Positions 6,772 through 7,628 of a DNA stretch of 7,628 nucleotides are shown in pieces. Each line of letters opens with the position of its first letter. Positions within the stretch are counted from its first letter, which is position 1. The position numbers were made by a program, and so were the translations under genes. The DNA lies in the NCBI GenBank assembly GCA_013696525.1, contig JACCYK010000488.1, positions 1 through 7,628 of the forward strand, read 5' to 3'. The DNA is from Chloroflexia bacterium. GTDB lineage: Bacteria > Chloroflexota > Chloroflexia > Thermomicrobiales > UBA6265. Below the pieces are notes generated by a model, which was not told where the DNA came from, searched no databases, and was given only the letters and a program-made list of their open reading frames with translations.

Positions 6772-6802
6772 ATTCTAAGGAGGGAGCGGAAAAGAGCGTC
6801 AA
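6772..6802 (-). promoter_or_regulatory. Sigma-70-type promoter for the kinase operon
   Basis: On the minus strand TTGACG (6797-6802) is followed after 19 bases by TAGAAT (6772-6777), one and one mismatches from consensus. The spacer is slightly long. It sits between the ispE stop and the kinase start, so the kinase pair need not depend on ispE transcription. The expected transcript start, near 6765, is only about six bases before GTG 6759, which would make that start almost leaderless; from ATG 6738 the leader would be about 27 bases. Confidence 0.5.
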
Positions 6803-6870
6803 ACCGCGCGCCAGTGTTGATGCGGATGCGATCGCGTGACGATGACGTCCGGCGGTGGGCGGATTGTCCC

Positions 6871-7628
6871 TCATCCCTGCCCAAGGTACGTCGAAACCGG
6901 CGGCGGCGGTTTAACCACCGGCGTGGCCACTACGACCGCGACCGCGGTCCCGAGGTCTGTCCGCAACCGGCTGGCGACGCGCTCCGCCTGTTCAGGATCT
7001 GAGAAGAGCGCGAAATGCGAGGGTCCGGCCCCGGACAACCCGATCGTGGCCGCGCCGGCGGCCGCCATCCGCCCCGGCAGGGCGGCGAGCTCGGGCCGGA
7101 GGGCGTAGAGCGGCCGCGAGAACGCATTCGGCGGCAACGGGATCGGATTGGCCCCGCTCGCGGCCGGCAGCATCCCGGCCCAGCGGCGGACTGCTTCACC
7201 AGTCGAGAAATCGCCCGGCCGCAACAGACCGTAGAGGGTCGGCGTCTTGCGCGGAATGACGATGGCCGGCGTCACCACCACGAACCAGATGTCGGTGAGC
7301 GGGGCCAGCCGTGTGAGCTGGTCGCCGCGACCGGTCCCCAGCGCGGTGCCCGCGGTCAGGAAAAAGGGGTCATCGCTACCCAGATCGCGGCTGATCTCGT
7401 GGATCTCCTGATCGGAGATGGCGGCTTGCCAGAGGTCTCGACCGGCGACGAGGGCGGCCGCGGCGTCGGTGCTGGCGCCGCCCAGCCCCGCCGCGATCGG
7501 AATCCGTTTGGTCAAGGTGGCGTGGGCGCCAAGCGTGGCATTCATGGCCTGGCGCAATCGGTTCAGGGCGAGCACGACGAGATTGCGTTCCCTGTCAAGC
7601 GTCGGGTCTGAGCTGGTAAGGCTGATAC
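6871..7628 (-). CDS. ispE: 4-diphosphocytidyl-2-C-methyl-D-erythritol kinase, 5' end outside window
   Basis: The visible part is the C-terminal 251 residues of a roughly 300-residue GHMP-family kinase that phosphorylates the 2-hydroxyl of CDP-methylerythritol with ATP in the MEP isoprenoid pathway, in the cytoplasm. The frame continues to the right edge (TLDRERNLVVLALNRLRQA is the usual region before the ATP loop). The GHMP motif 2 is PIAAGLGGASTDAAAAL; the common form is GLGGGSSDAA, so one glycine is alanine here. GSDDPFFLTAGTALGTGRGD carries the catalytic aspartate, equivalent to GADVPFF in homologues, and GLSGAGPSHFALF is motif 3. The first 50 or so residues, including the N-terminal lysine, are outside the window. 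A short C-terminal extension ends in VKPPPPVSTYLGQG. The stop is at 6871-6873 and no T-run terminator follows before the kinase promoter. Confidence 0.93.
   Translation of the reverse strand, partial: ISLTSSDPTLDRERNLVVLALNRLRQAMNATLGAHATLTKRIPIAAGLGGASTDAAAALVAGRDLWQAAISDQEIHEISRDLGSDDPFFLTAGTALGTGRGDQLTRLAPLTDIWFVVVTPAIVIPRKTPTLYGLLRPGDFSTGEAVRRWAGMLPAASGANPIPLPPNAFSRPLYALRPELAALPGRMAAAGAATIGLSGAGPSHFALFSDPEQAERVASRLRTDLGTAVAVVVATPVVKPPPPVSTYLGQG

Noticed and set aside
6828..6835. GCGATCGC palindrome, identical to the cyanobacterial HIP1 octamer
   Set aside because: A single intergenic copy is not evidence of an iterated element; the gene content does not suggest a cyanobacterium.

Overview
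The window is very GC-rich bacterial DNA, densely coding, with six protein genes, two of which run off the window edges. I see no rRNA, tRNA, CRISPR array, insertion sequence or phage gene. The gene content (PASTA-type Ser/Thr kinase, MEP-pathway ispE, a CvpA-like membrane protein, a PHP-domain protein), the high GC and the GTG/TTG starts would suit a free-living, high-GC Chloroflexota such as the Thermomicrobia. An actinobacterial or other high-GC origin cannot be excluded from sequence reading alone.

Layout. Bases 1-1350 (minus strand, 3' end missing) encode a protein joining a PHP metal-dependent phosphoesterase domain to a Schlafen/AlbA_2-like domain. Bases about 1396-1759 are a divergent intergenic region with two outward-facing extended -10 promoters (TGCTAAAAT on minus, TGCTACAAT on plus). 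Bases 1760-2728 (plus) encode a CvpA-like membrane protein with a C-terminal four-cysteine zinc ribbon. It is followed after 77 bases by 2806-4050 (plus), an M20-family amidohydrolase/peptidase, probably in the same transcript.

The right part is on the minus strand. ispE (6871-7628, 5' end missing) is followed by an intergenic promoter, then a PknB-like kinase with a single membrane span and extracellular PASTA repeats (4882-6759). The kinase stop overlaps the GTG start of a membrane-anchored protein of unknown function (4885 down to 3809) in a GTGA junction. That last frame has no stop until 3809, so it lies antisense to the last 240 bases of the M20 gene. This convergent overlap is the most anomalous structure in the window.

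How the genes fit together. The kinase and its coupled partner look like a two-gene cell-envelope module: the PASTA repeats and the partner's main domain are both predicted to be outside the membrane. The partner resembles a ComEC-type metallo-beta-lactamase fold that has lost its metal ligands (inference). IspE is housekeeping isoprenoid synthesis. The CvpA-like and M20 genes share a transcript, but nothing in the sequence ties their functions together. I do not find a complete, clearly new defence or mobile system. The items most worth following are the kinase/ectodomain pair, the antisense tail, the PHP-AlbA_2 fusion with its odd start, and the CvpA-zinc-ribbon fusion.
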